From the NCBI GenBank assembly GCA_947034885.2, contig OX344749.2, positions 21,219,501-21,283,500 of the forward strand: a stretch of DNA of 64,000 nucleotides, in the 5' to 3' direction. The notes under the pieces are model-generated. The model saw nothing but the letters and a program-made list of their open reading frames with translations, did not search any database and had not been told where the DNA came from. Positions 62,032-64,000 of this stretch are shown piece by piece; within the stretch, counting starts at the first letter, position 1, and each line of letters starts with the position of its first letter. Source of the stretch: Thuidium tamariscinum. Lineage: Eukaryota; Streptophyta; Bryopsida; Hypnales; Thuidiaceae. A program made the position numbers and the translations under genes.

Positions 62032-64000
62032 GAATATAATTATATACAAAAGTTTTAAAAAAACTTAAAAAAAACTTAATTGGTAGATGTTCTAAAACCA
62101 TTTCTAAGAAAATAGGTACATATTGATTTTAAGGATGTACACAACATGAGCATCTCATAAAGTGGAGATTCAAGGTATAGAATGATTTTGAGAGAGCCTA
62201 TTTTATGATATGTATAAGGTTCAAAACCAAGATCCAAAAGGAGAACTTTCAATTGGATTCTAGTCCATTTGGGGTCATCCAACCTTATATTTATTTTGCA
62301 AGGGAAGTAGTTGATTAGGATTCAAGCAAAAATGACTTGTATTAAATGTTGTACCCTAAAAAAATCTTAGATTAGTATTATTACTAATTCATATATACAT
62401 GTAGTATAAGAACTACATCTCCAATATTACATCTGGGCCATTCATTTGTAGCACCAACTCATTTGGTCCAATAGTTAGTATTAGATATGACTTTACAATA
62501 TTGGGGACTATTTTCAAGGAACAAAGATTAATATTTTTAGTGAAAGTATGAAACACTATACAATTTTTGTAGCATTTGCTATAGTACTTATGATTTTTTC
62601 GAGAGTGCAATATAATTAGAAAAATAATTATATATATATAATTATTGTGTGTGTATTCAATGTATTCACCTTTAAGAAGAAGGTACCCTAAGAAGGAAAA
62701 GTGTAGAAAAAATCATTAAATAAGAGAACTAGAAAAGTGCAAAATTGCATGAAAATAGGTACTTTGAAGTTTTAATTTGTAAAAAATAGGGAAAAGAATT
62801 TTATAAAAAACTAAAAATTGTAAATTTTGGAGAACTTTATGATGAAGAGATTTTACCAAAAGAATGATCTCAAAACCATCTTTAATGTTCAAAAGTGCAT
62901 GTGTAAAGGAGGCCTATTAGCACACATGTAGAGGAAATAAAATAATGATTTTTAAAATTTTCTTTGGTAGAAACATGCCTATTTAGTATAAGAATAGACC
63001 ACAAAAATTTCAGCTTTAGATCATTAATTTTGAATACTCCCTAGTATTAAAAAAAAATCCTAAATTATAAAGTGTGACAAATTAGCTAAATTGAAATTTA
63101 ATTATAAAATGATTTTTGAATTTTTTTTGAAAAATAAGGAATTTGACTGTTGTCATATTGGCCTTCTTCAATAAAAATTTCAAGTTAATTCAGTTCATAC
63201 TTTAAAGTTATAGTCAATGGCAACTCCATCATTCGAAGTGTGATACAAAATAGTACTAGTCTTTCATGCTTTCCCCCTTTCACGCACAATGTGTAGTTTT
63301 GTTTGAAATTTAAAAAATAAATGCAATAATTTAAATCATATATTAAGCCTTTGTTTTAGAACAAAAGTTGATCAATGTAAGAAGGAAAAAAATGTTAAAA
63401 AACTTAGTTTATAGAGTATGAGAAAAATTGGTGTATAAGACGGCTTCTTAGCTAAAATAAATTACTATTGTTAAAAATCTTTTGACCAAAAAGTGAAATA
63501 AGTGATGATGTATATGTCTTTTAAAGATGAATTCTGAATTCCTTCTTTATCATGAGTTAATTTAATAAAATTATAAGAACTCAACCACTCAAAGTTGAGT
63601 CAAACAACGAAGCTAGCACATGAGCACAAAGACATGATCCTACAAGCCTTGTATCTAGTTGTAGGTAAAAACTTTCAACCATTTAAAGGTATTTATAACA
63701 TATGTACATCTTTAGCATAGGTACACTATAACATGGAAAGGATTTTAACATATGTACCTATAATATAGTCACCTATAACCATAGAAAGTGTATAGAATAT
63801 GGATTCTTAGCCTTATAGGTTCATAGATTCGAAGCCTACATGTTAGCACTCCCCCAAGTCAAAAACATGAATAGTAACATTGAAAGCAAAACTTTAGACT
63901 TCATTTTAATATAATAGCCAACTTGTTTGTGATTACAATCTTTGAATAAATTGGTAGAAGGAACATTTTTATTCTTCTTGCAAGTAGGTTGCTTGTTTGT
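62032..64000. other. AT-rich intergenic DNA to the window end
   Basis: No ORF above about 65 codons and no firm repeat border. A short irregular repeat of ATAACATATGTAC-like phrases lies at 63,695-63,785. Confidence 0.5.

Noticed and set aside
1-64000. tRNA, rRNA or CRISPR loci
   Set aside because: I saw no cloverleaf with conserved tRNA boxes, no rRNA core sequence and no regularly spaced identical repeats; the tandem arrays have degenerate units without spacers.

Overview
The window looks like nuclear DNA of a streptophyte plant. I infer a non-seed land plant (bryophyte or lycophyte grade) or a close algal relative, but the sequence does not fix the species. The evidence is spliceosomal introns with GT-AG borders, AT-rich intergenic DNA dense in transposon relics, a plastid-type isopropylmalate isomerase with a transit-peptide-like start, a plant MATE transporter and a plant-type RING ligase. 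No prokaryotic operons, tRNA or rRNA genes or CRISPR arrays were seen.

Region 1 (about 1-15,430) is a nest of two DNA transposons. The outer one (about 72-15,433) is a non-autonomous element with long terminal inverted repeats (about 650 bp) ending in TTAACCCCTAA. Its left repeat was split by an 11.9-kb Mutator-like element (about 191-12,133), which left a 9-bp target duplication, CGTAGGATC. The outer element's intact right repeat serves as the empty site. The inserted element carries two divergent genes. On the plus strand is a MULE transposase with a WRKY/GCM1-like zinc finger, a D-D-CxxH core and a SWIM finger. On the minus strand is a gene of at least ten exons encoding a ParB-like domain joined to a beta-class DNA (N6-adenine/N4-cytosine) methyltransferase, a bacterial/phage-style combination. 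Both genes have a full-length, correctly spliced layout but carry one or two in-frame stops explainable by single C-to-T changes. This transposon-borne ParB-methyltransferase is the most interesting thing in the window.

Region 2 (15.4-28.1 kb) is repeat-rich. It holds an unknown transposon-associated ORF, two GGACGG-rich GC blocks around a pyrimidine-rich tandem array, a decayed coding region, an LTR-like promoter and several foldback elements.

Region 3 (28.2-59.9 kb) holds the host genes: a MATE transporter (+), NC2-beta/Dr1 (-), the isopropylmalate isomerase large subunit LeuC/IIL1 (+), a MIC10-like mitochondrial protein (-), a RING E3 ligase (+) and a DUS1-type tRNA-dihydrouridine synthase (+). 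Their exon phases all join correctly and they contain no internal stops. They are unrelated housekeeping or metabolic genes and do not form a pathway. Between and after them lie small transposon relics, including two related 277/352-bp MITEs, a CACTA-type MITE with GAG target duplication, and a direct pair of about 960-bp elements of the TTAACCCCTAA family. The last 4 kb is AT-rich with one weak foldback.
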